DNA of 64,000 nt from Gracilaria gracilis (taxonomy: Eukaryota; Rhodophyta; Florideophyceae; Gracilariales; Gracilariaceae). Each line of letters opens with the position of its first letter. Position 1 is the first letter of the stretch. The notes beneath the pieces are model-generated. The model was not told where the DNA came from. It was given only the letters and a program-made list of their open reading frames with translations, and made no database searches. The stretch covers positions 1 through 64,000 of the forward strand of contig JARGSG010000075.1 of NCBI GenBank assembly GCA_030374805.1, in the 5' to 3' direction. This document shows positions 23,707-34,992 of this stretch, piece by piece. A program made the translations under genes and the position numbers.

Positions 23707-24840
23707 TTACAGATGTGTGTGATGCAAAACGTAGCGGCGCCGTGAGCGAGGCGTCAGAGACGTTGAAGAAAATTGCAGAAGACTTTGTGCACTGGATCCG
23801 ATACGCCGCTGTTGCTGCGCAGAAATGTTCATATTGAGTATCCAAGACTTGCCGTTTTCGAGGTAGTAGCACAGAGATGTTAAAGATTTCCAGCGTCCGT
23901 TGATGGCAATCTGGTCAACAGGAGTGCCTTTGATGTAATCCTCAGTCGCTTTTCCTATTCGTGCGGAGTGCGTGGTGAGCCTCGCATTGGTAACTTGGAA
24001 GGTACGTGCGGCTTCTTTGAGACTTTTCTCGTATCTATGATATGATAGTTGTGGAGCGTACTGCAACTGGTTGAGGTTGGCTGTTCGATATAACAATAGG
24101 AACTGGACAATATCTGGGTCTGTCACGGGCACAAATTGGAGACGACCGGTTTTCCTAGAGGTCTTGGCATCTACAATGTTCACTCCAGCTGCGCTAGGGT
24201 CGTATGCGAATAGGCGAACATCCCCTGGGAGTGCGATCTGACTCCATTTCAGGTTCCTGGCTTTCGAGACTCTTAAGCAGGCGCCGTATGATAATAGCAA
24301 TGTTGCAGCAGAAGCGGTGTTTTGATTTGATATAAGGTAGTATGCCAGGGCAAGACAGAGTTGTTTTTTAAGGGGAACTGATGATTGCGTGGGCTGAATG
24401 TGCTTCCAGCCGGCAATGAATCTGCGTGCCATCCCAATATGTTGCCGCAAACTTGGAAGCATGAGAAAAAGCATGCAAAGCAAATTACACATCTCCTGCC
24501 TTTTGCCTGCTCGGGGGCATGCGACAAATTGTTCTTGGATGTATATTGCAAGACGTTGGTCTATTGTGAGAGAAATTTTGTTCTGGAAGGAGGTAGACTG
24601 CATGAAAGAATGAAGTGCTTGTGTGTACTTATGTTGCGTTTTGGGGCTGATGGTGGCTGCAAGAAGTGGGTTTTGTTCAAAGAAAATATCTCCTGCAATG
24701 AGAAAAAGGCAGCTGGTTACTGGTGTGAGAAATGGGGCTTGGTTCAAGGCGGAAAGCGACCAATAATTCGAATGGCTGATTTTGTTAGCAGATCGTGATG
24801 CACGTTGGTATGCCAAGCAAGTCGAAGATGGATCAGTCAT
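23707..24840 (-). CDS. Tyrosine recombinase of the YR retrotransposon
   Basis: The open frame is 377 aa. It has the tyrosine-recombinase signature: box I ACLRVSKARNL with Arg190, a lysine-bearing beta hairpin (DAKTSRKTG, 224-232), the H-x-x-R motif HSAR (His291, Arg294), GRWKS with Trp317, and a final Tyr at 325 or 326 in CYYLEN. Such enzymes cut and rejoin DNA through a covalent phosphotyrosine and integrate circular cDNA of DIRS-order elements, usually without target duplication. The N-terminal 130 residues fit a SAM-like core-binding domain. The gene is first on the minus strand, about 165 bases inside repeat A1, and abuts the gag-like gene that follows. In most described PAT/Ngaro elements this gene comes last. 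Confidence 0.9.
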   Translation of the reverse strand: MTDPSSTCLAYQRASRSANKISHSNYWSLSALNQAPFLTPVTSCLFLIAGDIFFEQNPLLAATISPKTQHKYTQALHSFMQSTSFQNKISLTIDQRLAIYIQEQFVACPRAGKRQEMCNLLCMLFLMLPSLRQHIGMARRFIAGWKHIQPTQSSVPLKKQLCLALAYYLISNQNTASAATLLLSYGACLRVSKARNLKWSQIALPGDVRLFAYDPSAAGVNIVDAKTSRKTGRLQFVPVTDPDIVQFLLLYRTANLNQLQYAPQLSYHRYEKSLKEAARTFQVTNARLTTHSARIGKATEDYIKGTPVDQIAINGRWKSLTSLCYYLENGKSWILNMNISAQQQRRIGSSAQSLLQFSSTSLTPRSRRRYVLHHTHL

Positions 24841-25004
24841 GTACGCTTAGTACATGACCTGCGCGGATCTGGAGACGTTGGGCCAATTGGTGATTGCCAT
24901 CCGGTCAGTGAAGTTCATTTAGCTGCTTGTTCGATGTACCGAGACCCGGTGGCAAAGAATACGCTTCTCTTGACAAAGCTACGTGAAGTAAAGTAAGTAA
25001 AGCG

Positions 25005-25173
25005 TCAGTAAAGCGAGCGGGGCGCAAGTTGATGGAAACAACTAAGGTCGTCTTGGTGAACAACGCAGCAGGACAAACACCAAGATGGCCTGCGTCGTTG
25101 AAGAGCATCTTGCGCCACGCCGCTTCTAGAATTAGCTCTAATAAATCCACTTCTGCGGGCCCTCGAAAATATA
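25005..25173 (-). repeat. Split direct repeat A1, 5' end of the YR element
   Basis: These 169 bases match 9511-9679 with one visible mismatch. On the minus strand this is the left end of the element and probably carries its promoter. Confidence 0.87.
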
Positions 25174-27873
25174 GAAATTCTAGCACTGCATTTGCGTCAG
25201 TGCGGCAACACGACCGCATTTGCATTTAGATCTTTTAAGAGCAGCTCGCTCTCGTGAGCTTGTTCTTGGGCACTGATGTAAATAAAGCCTTCGGTGAACG
25301 CCGAAGGAAAACTCAGAGGCGCAAGAACAACAAAGCGGTCTGCTCTGAGTGGTGCCCATTACTTTGCACATTTCGGTTCCTTCCTACGTTCAAACACAGT
25401 TGGTAGTCGTATCGCCTTACTCGGTACTCGTCAACAATTTGTCAAACGAGAAAATGCTCGGCAGTGGCTTGATTCTTTCCTGGCATCCAAGAAAGGCGCC
25501 TTGATCTATGCATTGCATCTTTCTCTGGTTAAGGCAGGCTCGAACGCCACCAGCCCCTCTCCTGCACTGCACGGAGCAACCGGCGTTTGCCATCGCGAGA
25601 CATGCGGCTACTCAGATTAGGGCGATCATGAAGTTATTCATCAAAAACATCTTGGTGAACTCGGTCCGGCGAATTGAGCGAGGTTTCGAAAATGAGCTGG
25701 GTTCAGTGGGGGGTCGAGGTTGGTGAGAGAGTTCATAGACCAGGACGGAAGAAAGCCCAGCTTTTATAGAGCTTGAAGCGGCTTCCAACGGAGATCTGCC
25801 CTTTTTCGGGTCCGCAAGTGCGTGCCCTCGAGCGCTTGTGTGAAAGGTGCCAATTCGTGCAATGTATGTGGAGCTTGCGTGGAGTGGTTGCCAACATTCG
25901 TTTTCCGCAATTCAGGATTGCCAACTTTGGTCTTCTTCCCGATTTTCTGAAGTTGTTGCGCCCAACCTTTGGTTTTCCCGAGCCGCACTTATCCGAATTC
26001 CATATACCTCAAAACAAGCTGGAGCTCTACTGACGATAAGCTACAAAAGTACCGATGCCCAAAACGTGGCCAACGGGAGGCGTTCACTGATCGCATGCCA
26101 ACTGACAAATTAGCTAAACTTACTACGCTGTTGTTGCTCAACTGTGTGATAAGGGCAACGGTGCCGAGAACAACAGCTCGCTCATGCGAAAGCTGTAATA
26201 TAGTGGCGTCCACTTATGCATTACAACCACTACCTGTGAATACGTCACGACCATCTAGCTAGTATAAGTAGATGGCTCACTCTAGGAGTGGAGCTGCTCT
26301 TAGTCTAGTTATCGACAGTGCGTCGGTCCTGGTTCTGTAAAGATGTTCAGTACTAGTCTGCTCCAACCTTCACTACCTTACAAAAGCGGCGATTGAGATC
26401 GTGGCGGGAGGATGCGACGTCGATTGTGCTCCTGCCCTCGTATACAACAAGGGTGGTATCGGTGCTGTACTCAAGACTTGTCTATATTGCCGGACCCTTC
26501 TATACTTGGACAAAGCCTATTCGTGACCACGCGTCATACATACTTGCAGGAGCCCAGTTCTCGTGCCACGCGGCGACTGTGTTGTCTCCACCGATGACAT
26601 GGAATTCTATTGACAAATTCTTTGAAAATGTGAAGATGGCTCAAACAATCCCACCAAGTTGCATCGTTTTGTACGTTGTGTTACAAAAAAGAATATTTCA
26701 CGTCGACAAAGGGTTGAATAAAAAGAAAACTCTGTGATTCTTCATTTGAATACGTAAATGCTTTGTTTCCACCTAGCTAGCAAGCCATAAGGTACCAATC
26801 AAATATTTGTCAAGTACGGTGCGTTTAAAAAGGGGCTAAACGAGTGACCAACTGCGAAAAGTGTTTGCTGGTTGCAAGCGTCAATCGCTTTCTAGAAAAA
26901 CAAATTTAAATAAAATTCATCAAGTCGAGAAAAAATATATAAACACATATAGGTTCGGTTCACCTCGTTTATTTAAGTTTGTAAAGGAGTGAAGGCATGA
27001 AAAAACTTGAATTAAAAATAAGGCCGCCCACATCCTACTGCCAAGCCATAAATAAAACCTGCGCTAACAGTAGTGCCACACAGCTCAATGAACTCAAAAG
27101 TTTTTTAAACACAATACGAAGTGAGACTGAAAACCAGGAAAAGTATTCCAGTTTGAAAGTGTCGTTGATGCTGAGCGATTAAAAACAATAAACAACAATA
27201 GAGGGCGAAAAGCAAAGCACACATGAACCGTAAGTATTATGTTTCACACGGAGTCGTTTGAGATGATAATATGCACGAGAAGAAACGAACACAGAAACTT
27301 TTGAGAATTACGCGGAAGCACAAAGCGAAGCCTCAAAAAAGTCCGTGTGACAAGAGTATGAAAAGAATTTGGGAATAATACACCGCAATATGAGTAATAA
27401 AGGTGATACGAGAAGAGACGGTGGCAGAAAAACGCACTGACTGGTGGGTTTCCAAAGAGAGGGATGGTCTGCTGCTCTATTCTCAGCAAATGGGGCGTGC
27501 CGACCCTGGCATACGTGCACATTCCCTCCCACCATGCCCAGTTTCTCTGTGCCACAGCCCATTCCGAATAATCGTTCTCCCTGGGCGCCCTCTGAAAGCA
27601 ACACCGATCCTACCTAAAGTTTTCGAACGCGTTCATTTGCTCATAACTCCGTCGCGAAGCTATGCTTAACTTTACTGAGCGTACTAATGCTGGAGGATGT
27701 GGGATCCTCCCTATATTCCAAATATAGGCGGTAACCTTTGCAGACTTTTCCAATTTTGAAACAGATTACCCAAAAAGCAATCCATGCTTCAGATCAAAAG
27801 AACTAGCTCGGCCTCCGTGGGTCGGCCTCATTAGTAAGAACTTCGCCAAGCTTTTCGATGATGTGGGCAGCCG
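25174..27873. other. No confident gene in 2.7 kb
   Basis: ORFs up to 114 codons occur on both strands but none has recognisable domains, splice structure or a clear promoter. Small features are a 7-bp-stem hairpin (CCTTCGG...CCGAAGG, about 25291-25310), a TATA-like box near 26259, and a 61-codon plus-strand ORF at 26997-27182 with AT-rich surroundings. A minus-strand cysteine-rich ORF (25180-25371) abuts the end of the YR element and, with 9078-9314, might be part of a disrupted host gene. Confidence 0.3.
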
Positions 27874-27878
27874 CTGAG

Positions 27879-28170
27879 CAGCCCACAGTGAGCTCACCGT
27901 GCATCGGTACCAGTAACGGTGAAGGAGGACGAACTCGAGTTCGTCCCATTTCACCGTTGGTGCTGTTGGGACGAACTCGAGTTCTGTGAAGGTTGCTGTT
28001 CTCTCCGCCAGCAGCTTTCGGGTAGAAGTCGCAGGCGCAGGCTTCATTATGCGCCGTACCTGTAACAAAGTGCCAGCAATGGCCCCATTCAACGGCCTGG
28101 ACTGCCTTGCACAAGTTCATCACATCTCAGTGTCGTCAGTACCGTTGCACGGTGAGCTCACTGTGAGCTG
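27879..28170. mobile_element. MITE-like element with terminal inverted repeats and a 44-bp palindrome
   Basis: The ends are inverted copies of about 33 bases (left CAGCCCACAGTGAGCTCACC, right in reverse CAGCTCACAGTGAGCTCACC) with about three mismatches. CTGAG flanks both ends (27874-27878 and 28171-28175) as a possible target duplication. Inside, 27915-27958 is an almost perfect 44-bp palindrome centred on GAACTCGAGTTC, and the same core recurs at 27968-27985. The 292-base length and lack of a credible gene fit a miniature non-autonomous DNA transposon. Confidence 0.65.
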
Positions 28171-28643
28171 CTGAGGAAACTCACCCAAACAATTAGTTAA
28201 GAGCTTGAAATTTCCTCACATGATTTCATAGTCATCATCCATAGAGTGATGACATCAAAGCATGGCGTCATGGCGGCCCCTCAAACCCAAAGCTCGGTCA
28301 TGAGGCGTCCCTCTCTTGTCCCGCATAGCGATATCCAGCACTTGGAGCTGTCAGGTTTTGTTCTCCGGAGAAAAGCCCAGCCTTGTTACTCACGGAGATG
28401 TGTGAGTCGATGAAATACAGTTTGTGCACACCATATCAGAACCTGATGAATGCTTTGATTTGGTGTCTGTGGTGAGCCAGACTGTCATACGTTTTTACGG
28501 GACAGTTCTTCTCTACATAAGAGCGGGTGCGGTTCGAAATCTGGCTTCTATCCGAGACACACTCATATTTGACCTCGGCACCTGCAACACAATTCCGATT
28601 CACCTCTTCCTCAACAGAGTTCTCCTTCCCAGGCAAACCAGGA

Positions 28644-29003
28644 ATGTTACTATTTCACGTCACCAAAATCAACACCTTCGCCTTTCTGATGGTTGTCTCG
28701 CTCGTAGCGACGGCCAACGGTGCTTTGGTCGACGATAGGCAGGAGATTAGCGAACAAAACACTTTGGCTGGACACGGTATATCGAAGATCAACAATGGAA
28801 TCGCAGGCCCCCTAATTAGACAACGGTGCGGACGCGTGGGGAGTATTTGTGGGATTCGCAGCAGCGCCCCGTGCTGTTTAGGTCTTTTCTGTGCGGGTAT
28901 AACATGTACGTCATGTGGTGGAGTGGGAAGCATTTGTGGGGTTGGCATCAACAGCGCCCCATGCTGCGCTGGATTGTGGTGCCGAGGGAATACATGCCGC
29001 TGA
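28644..29003 (+). CDS. Secreted peptide with two knottin-like cysteine repeats
   Basis: The product is 119 aa. The first 26 residues form a signal peptide (hydrophobic FAFLMVVSLVATANG). A short acidic linker follows, then two tandem repeats: C-x6-C-x7-CC-x4-C-x4-C and C-x6-C-x8-CC-x4-C-x4-C, each starting CGxVGSICG and containing SAPCC. The spacing is that of inhibitor-cystine-knot (knottin) folds found in defence peptides, venoms and enzyme inhibitors. The ATG at 28644 was chosen because it starts the signal peptide. An upstream in-frame ATG at 28527 lies within about 10 bases of a TATA-like TACATAAG (28513-28520) and would be too close. The second repeat runs to the stop. It is probably an extracellular defence or adhesion peptide; target unknown. 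The gene looks intact. Confidence 0.75.
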   Translation: MLLFHVTKINTFAFLMVVSLVATANGALVDDRQEISEQNTLAGHGISKINNGIAGPLIRQRCGRVGSICGIRSSAPCCLGLFCAGITCTSCGGVGSICGVGINSAPCCAGLWCRGNTCR

Positions 29004-30178
29004 ACAAGCAGGAAGAGCTGGCATGCGGTTCAGTAGTCGCTCGCCTCAATCGAAGCGCATGAGAATCATACTATTGCTCCGGTGCGAGGTTGCCAAAACG
29101 TCTTTGCTTTTTATGCAGGAAAGCAATTGACGCCTCACGCTATAGACATTCAGTAGCGGTAAACAGTAAGAGAGAGCGTATAGTGTTAGCAATATCGAAT
29201 GAGTGAAATTGGGCGTCCAAACAGTCAAAGAAACAAGGCAAAGATAAATGAGTAGATAAATTGATGTGTTAGAAACGCAAAGGTATTTACGGAGATGACA
29301 GAGAAAGGCATTCATCAAGATCGAACATTCTTCAAAAGCTACTATTGTTAAGAGCGCACGAACACGTACACATTGTACTAACCTACGTAAAACTTAGCCT
29401 TACTTCCTATAGGTAGTTGTACGTCATAGTTAGCCCAAAGGTCGCTCAGTATCCCTACTTAAAGGCACACAAAATATCCCAGGAGCTCGAGGCGGGAGCT
29501 CCTGGTAGACCTCTTGTGCCAATCTGTTTATGCTTGTGAAGAACCCTCTCCACACTGCGTTATCATGAACCTGGATACGATGTCCGATGTTCAAGCCAAA
29601 ACTGTATCTCATATTTCGCATGTATTGCAGCTACTTTTGCTGCCCTTAAAGTAGTCAAAATGCTGCGGGTGATGCCTACGAAAGTCACACTTGAGGCATG
29701 AGATACTTCAGGCCTTGCTCTGAGTACTCAGGCTTTGAATATAAGTTTTCTTCTCAAATGGATTATTCAGTACCAGAAGTGCGTAACTTGCTGTCCATGA
29801 CCGATTTTGGAAATGAGCGAAGGCAATTACAACATAAGTCTTTACCATACTTGACGAAGCCACCGGAAAATAGTCATGTTCTCAAACAATCTTGAGTGTA
29901 GATCTAGATCACCAATCTCCCTTGGACAGCCTTCCTCGCTTCTGCTCGTCAAATATGTGAAAAGCAATTTCTCGGTTATACAGGTGGTCAACTTTGATTC
30001 CAACACATGGCATTTGTTCTCAACCACGGTGGACATTAATCTTTGAAGATCAGCCTGAGACTTCTCCTCATGTGCGTATTCGTCTCAGTTGTGCTTCTGG
30101 CAATTCTGTCACCGACCGAGGCAAACTTTTGGGGCTCTCCACTACCACTAGAAGTTGCGGGAAAAAAGCATTACCCTC
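29004..30178. other. No confident gene in 1.2 kb
   Basis: Only short ORFs occur (29430-29621 minus, 29698-29895 plus, 29842-30036 minus). None is recognisable. A 9-bp-stem hairpin (CCAGGAGCT...AGCTCCTGG) lies near 29480. The stretch could hold decayed transposon sequence beside the element that begins at 30179. Confidence 0.3.
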
Positions 30179-30354
30179 TGTCGATGGCTACCCACTAGGC
30201 CAACGCAACGTAGTAAATTGCGTACTCCAAAGATGCCCGTAGAAATTAGTGAAAAAGTGGTTCTTCGTAATTTCCTATAGGCATGCTAATTCAGAGTTTA
30301 CTAAGCTATATAAACACGTCTGCTTACAGAACCTTTTGGTTCTCCGAATCGACA
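30179..30354 (+). repeat. Left 176-bp terminal inverted repeat
   Basis: Inverted copy of 32260-32435, about 97.7 percent identical by eye. Confidence 0.85.
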
Positions 30355-32259
30355 CCCTCCGCTTTCGCGTTTGACCCTTTTGAGAAGGAAAATTCTTATG
30401 TCTACTGAGCTAGACATAAGAAGGAATCAACCAGATGTTGACAAAAAACCTCAAACAGAATGCTTCATGATGTACCTGTAGAACAACATGTACACGTTTA
30501 GCTGAGTGTTTCAATAAAACGTTGCAATCCACACTTTCTTATTTCTATCGTACTAGACATAGGCGGAATTGACACTTGGCGAACTAGAAGCCAATTGCTA
30601 GTGTCATGCAGTGTTTCACCCAATCATATTGACAGCTTATGTCTATTGAGATAGACATAGGATTCCCGTCTCCAAACTGTAATTTAGGGAGTGACAAGCA
30701 TTGTTTAAAGTTTTAGTTTTTTGGGTTTTTAATTTCTACAGTAGGTCTCTTAACTAGTTACTTGATAAATGGTCAAAGAGGAAGAAATATCCTAAACATA
30801 TTAAGTGATTTTGCGAAAACCATGTGTCTCAGCAAAAATGGTGCAAGTGTTGTTTTTTAAGAACTTTATTAGGATTAAACTAACAAATTTCCCCAGAAAA
30901 TATTTGAGTCGCTGAGATTCTTTTCATAAAGCAACTACAGCGGTTTTTGTAAAATATGAAGCAATTTTTTGAATGATCGGTCCCCAAAATACGCACCTTG
31001 CCAGCGGGGCGTTCTGCACGATTGCGTGCGCTGGTGACTACCATCCGAGTAAAAAATACACTTTTTTCCTATATATCTTCGTCTTCACCTAAACGCACGA
31101 GCAGTTGAGCACCGATTGCCTTCGCTGTTATTTTTTGAATATTTGCCAATGCTGATTTTAGATAATTTGGTTCCCAATGTTTACGAAATTATTTGGTACC
31201 TGTTCTAAGATTTTGTTATTTCCTGTTACACTGCACTGTTTTCCGATTGTTTTGACCAACTTGCTCCAGAGCAAAAAAGAAATTTAAAAAACAAAACTCA
31301 ATTTCTAACTCCCAAATTTAATCACGACACCCAAAACACATTATCCAGGTAAAACGTGCCCGCTGACCAAACAATGAACATTTTGGCTTTTATGCAGTAC
31401 GCGTATAAAAAACACAAAGTGTTGACGTACAAACTAGATAGAAGAGCAAGTAGAGGAATATAATACCCAAAACACAGTTTCTGAGTAAAAACTGTGTCAT
31501 TGCGTACAAAGCAGATCTTTTTCTTGATGAAAAAATTTTTAATTTCGACAGTACTGATCGCACCTAGACCTAAAAGTTAAACTCGAAAATTGGACAACAA
31601 CAGAGAAGTTTGGACATTAGTTCAACAAAAATATATCAGCACAACCTAATTGCTTTTCATTGGTTGTAGTATTTCGCTTTACCTATCCTAGCAATCGCTT
31701 TAAAGTTCCAAGTTAGATGTTAACAAGAACCGAATAGAACATAATATATAGATGCATAAATTTACAATTAAGGCTCAAAAATATCCATTTGATACGAAAA
31801 TCTGAAAAGAAGACGCTTTGGGCTTTTGAGCTTTTTTGTTATACTTCTTGGGAGTCAATGTATTGTTCATCGCTATGTTTTTGCCCAATATACATGTGAA
31901 AAACGAAAAGTAAAACTTTAAAACTTTTTGAGGTTCTCGACTGTTTTATTACATTCCAGAAGTAAGGCATTGTTGTCCATTTCTTTTTTCACCAATGATA
32001 ACCGTATAAAGAACCTTGTTGAAATAAGCAAAGAGAATGTTTCTAAGCAATAAGATGATCTAAGGCAAAAACTATATTGTTGGGATTTAATTGCTTTTAC
32101 CTTCAAATAATTATTTGTAAGAAACAATTTTATTGTGTTGATTCAATTGTATTGCTTAAAAAAATTCTATCTGCTTTGCTACTTGACGAAAGAGCAATTA
32201 CTTTCTTTCTGAAATTATTTAGAAGATCTACTGCTAGTAACTTTACAAGTTGCCAGCCA

Positions 32260-32435
32260 TGTCGATTCGACGAACCAAAAGGTTCTGTAAGCAGACGTGT
32301 TTATATAGCTTAGTAAACTCTGAATTAGCATGCCTATAGCAAATTACGAAGAACCACTTTTTCACTAATTTCTACGGGCATCTTTGGAGTGCGCAATTTA
32401 CTACGTTGCGTTGGCCTAGTGGGTAGCCATCGACA
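32260..32435 (-). repeat. Right 176-bp terminal inverted repeat
   Basis: Inverted copy of 30179-30354. Confidence 0.85.
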
Positions 32436-32887
32436 AGCCACGCGCGCAGGGCCAGCACACAGGAGACAGCAGTGCAACGGCATCGCACGCTGTTGCTACA
32501 AAGTACACGTGGGCTTCAGGAATACGTGGACATGTTTTAAAACCGGAATGCCGAAAAGTCTTTTAGAAAGAAAGCTAGAAAGCTACATGACGCCGTGTTT
32601 CCATTCTGAGATTGCACGAATTCGCTACCAGGAGCAGTTGACCAGATGGGCACTATATCGCAACAGCTGAGCAAACGATGAGCACAGAGCTTCTAACGAT
32701 AGCAAGCAAATCACCACAGCATCCGACACAGCCCCAATTCCGCGACGGTTGAGCCAATCCGCAGCATGCGCAATCGCCCTCGACAAAGACACTCTGCCAT
32801 GTCCTGCATGCACACTCATACTCGTCAGCGTCATAGAACTCCCTCTGCGTCCGTCGATACGCACAATGCTCCAGTCAAACGAGTTTT

Positions 32888-33795
32888 TCAAACGCGACAC
32901 TGCGGCGAACCGTGTAGTACAATCTCCTCTCTCCGCGCACACTTGCCCGTACGTGCGAAGGCGACATGAAGAGTGCTGCGCGTCACATTCACGCAGCAGA
33001 TGGCCGGCAGTGGCACACGGCAGACCTGCGAGGCAAAGCACTTCTGACGTACATCTCTCGCGAAGAATGCCTTGCGCGAATCCATGCTGCTTGATCCAAG
33101 CGGTTTCACGCAGTCAGCCACTATCAGGCTGTTGTTCCCGTTTCCTTCTTCTTCGATGATCATATTAGAGTCTGTGGTGCCGCCAGATTCCTCTCCGGCG
33201 CACTGGCACCCCGTACTGAGAGCCACCGATGTCGCCGTTTCGGTGCAAGTAGCGGTTTGCTAAACAAGGTATAACGTTGTCACACATATATATCACGTCA
33301 GTAGGCACAAACAACTCGCTCAATATCTGCGCGTTAAATATCAATGAACAACTTACGCCGTTGCAACATATACATCTGCAATGACCAGTGCCGACAATGT
33401 TTCGCCAGAACAGGCTGTGACCTTCGAGACAAACGGTGGTGCTACATGGTTGAGTTCCGTTCTTCGAATTGCCGCAAATGCGAAGGTCTGATTCCGGAAC
33501 GTCTCCATCCTCGTAGCCGTCTGACAGCAGTCAACAGAAATGTGTGAGAAGTTCGAAGCAATGCTTGCGTCGCGAAAAGAGAAGAGGTATCAAGCGTACC
33601 AACTATGAACACGTCGGTGGTTCCCCATCGTTTCGAAGGATGGTGGTCATCTTGTTCGCTTGTTTGATTTTGGGTTCGCCGTAGCACATGTATGTTTGGC
33701 GTGACCGTGGCGATGGAACGGCACCACAGTGAGTAGAAGACCAAGAGCGCGAGAAGCGTGAAGGTAAGCGGTTTCGAAAAGATTGCAGGCTTCAT
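32888..33795 (-). CDS. Secreted or single-pass cysteine-rich protein, three exons
   Basis: I propose exons 33795-33600, 33520-33357 and 33259-32888 on the minus strand, joined by introns of 79 and 97 nt (donors GTACGC and GTAAGT; acceptors GTCAG and TTTAG). The phases fit exactly and give 243 aa. The N-terminus is a signal peptide or anchor (LTFTLLALLVFYSLWC). Exon 2 encodes an acidic stretch (DGYEDGDVPESD) and then a cysteine-rich module ending HCRCICC. Exon 3 adds further Cys residues, ending in SPQCRV and a stop. No family is recognised. The model rests on splice signals and frame agreement alone. Another ATG at 33831 would extend the N-terminus by 12 residues but weaken the signal peptide. 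Confidence 0.6.
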
Positions 33796-34990
33796 GGCGT
33801 AGGTTGCGGTTTGATGAAGAGTGAAATCCACGTAAGGAGAGCGAGGGGCGGATATGACTGCAAAGTCTTGTGATTAGGCTCTGAAGCGTTGACAGGCATT
33901 TCTAATATGCAACCGTTGTGTACATGTACTGCGCAATGCACCAGAATTCAGCACTTTGAACGAATACCATGCAATCCGTTCTAGTTTGTACGTCTCCTTG
34001 CAAGCGGAGGGAGGGTTGCCTAACGACGTATTGCGACAAAATGTCCAATTAGGTTCAGAGCGTGTCGGAGTTTTCGTTGGAAGATGAAGTTACGCCAATG
34101 TGGGTTGAGCAAGGAGGCGTCGTTGTCGACAAGGCACGAATGAAAAGCGCGACGGTGCTTACCTTCAAGTTGCAGGAAAACGCCGTCCACCCGGCAGTGC
34201 TCCGACGGAGCAACAACAAACCGCAATTGAAGCAACACAGAACACGACGTTCGGCGCGCCATCTTCGAACTCCATAATTTTGGCTTTTTTTTGAAAAGAA
34301 GCAAATATTGGAATTGTCGCCCGTTCCTCCTTTCATCAAAGTGTTGCTCCTCACAACGCCCATGTCTAAAGAGAACGGGCCTCGCAGAGAATGGGAACGC
34401 GTTCGCTTCGGGAAGCCACTCGTGCCTCATATGCCACATGTATGAAGCAAATGCCATCGCCCACACTGGAAGCAGTTGCTCCTAGCAATTTGTTGGCGCC
34501 CATCAGCTCGCTCGTTGGGCATTTTGCTGGGCAGAGCGGCTATCACAGCAATCTGAAAGCAGAAACGGCTGGTATGTAGGATGCTGCTGCAGTATCATTC
34601 GCTACAAGCCTTGGTTATGAATCCGATCTTCGTTTGAGCTCCATGTCCTCACTGCGGACTGCTAATGCTATGCTACACGCAGCAAGGCTATGCCTTGTAT
34701 ACATCGAGATCCAGGCAAGTTGTACATTTTTACTCCAGGCCGAAACGAACCTAGTTCAGCCTCGAGTCGATGATCGCATCGATGCATCGAAGAAGTAGGC
34801 GCATCCGGGCAGGTGCTGCCCATTTCGGCAACAATGCGCCGTGTTGTACATACTTTAATTTCGGTAATTTTTTGTCCTTTTTCTTCATCGGCTGCCAGGT
34901 GTGCACACTTTTGACAAGTGCTCTGCTAATGCCCTCACCATCGCAGTTACTTGCCTCTTACTCCCTCCGTTGCGCTTCCGAGCGCTGCCG
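33796..34990. other. No confident gene in 1.2 kb
   Basis: A 148-codon minus-strand ORF (34020-34466) and overlapping plus-strand ORFs share the same DNA. None has a recognisable domain. The right part is presumably the upstream region of the gene at 35116. Confidence 0.3.
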
Positions 34991-34992
34991 AC

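Larger units (their letters stand above)
9348..25173 (-). mobile_element. Tyrosine-recombinase (PAT/Ngaro-like) retrotransposon with split direct repeats
   Basis: On the minus strand the order is repeat A1 (25173-25005), tyrosine recombinase, gag-like ORF, reverse transcriptase plus RNase H, then B1 (9821-9679), A2 (9679-9511) and B2 (9490-9348). The A1-genes-B1-A2-B2 end structure is the hallmark of PAT and Ngaro elements of the DIRS order, which integrate by a recombinase instead of a DDE integrase. The A copies differ at about 1 of 169 positions and the B copies at about 2 of 143, so the insertion is fairly young. A Gypsy element (13585-23607) has inserted into its gag region. Apart from that, the coding parts look open. 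Without the insert the element is about 5.8 kb. No methyltransferase is seen. The recombinase lies first rather than last, which is unusual. Confidence 0.88.
30179..32435. mobile_element. 2.26-kb non-coding DNA element with 176-bp terminal inverted repeats
   Basis: The first 176 bases (30179-30354) are repeated in reverse at 32260-32435 with about four mismatches. The outer ends read TGTCGATGGCTACCCACTAG. The interior is AT-rich and has no ORF longer than about 70-80 codons, so it is non-autonomous or decayed. Near the left repeat are strong internal palindromes: 30393-30422 (12-bp stem, 6-base loop) and 30638-30659 (9-bp stem, 4-base loop), which share the sequence TATGTCTA. I see no clear target duplication next to the ends, so the superfamily is open; long repeats of this kind occur in MULE-like and some other cut-and-paste elements. 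Confidence 0.8.

Noticed and set aside
26985-27182. 61-codon ORF with an AAAGGAG-like sequence ahead of it, like a bacterial ribosome-binding site
   Set aside because: The window is clearly eukaryotic, the surroundings are AT-rich, and the product has no recognisable feature.
34020-34466. 148-codon minus-strand ORF
   Set aside because: I considered a transposase remnant because of its mixed basic composition, but found no catalytic motif or ends.
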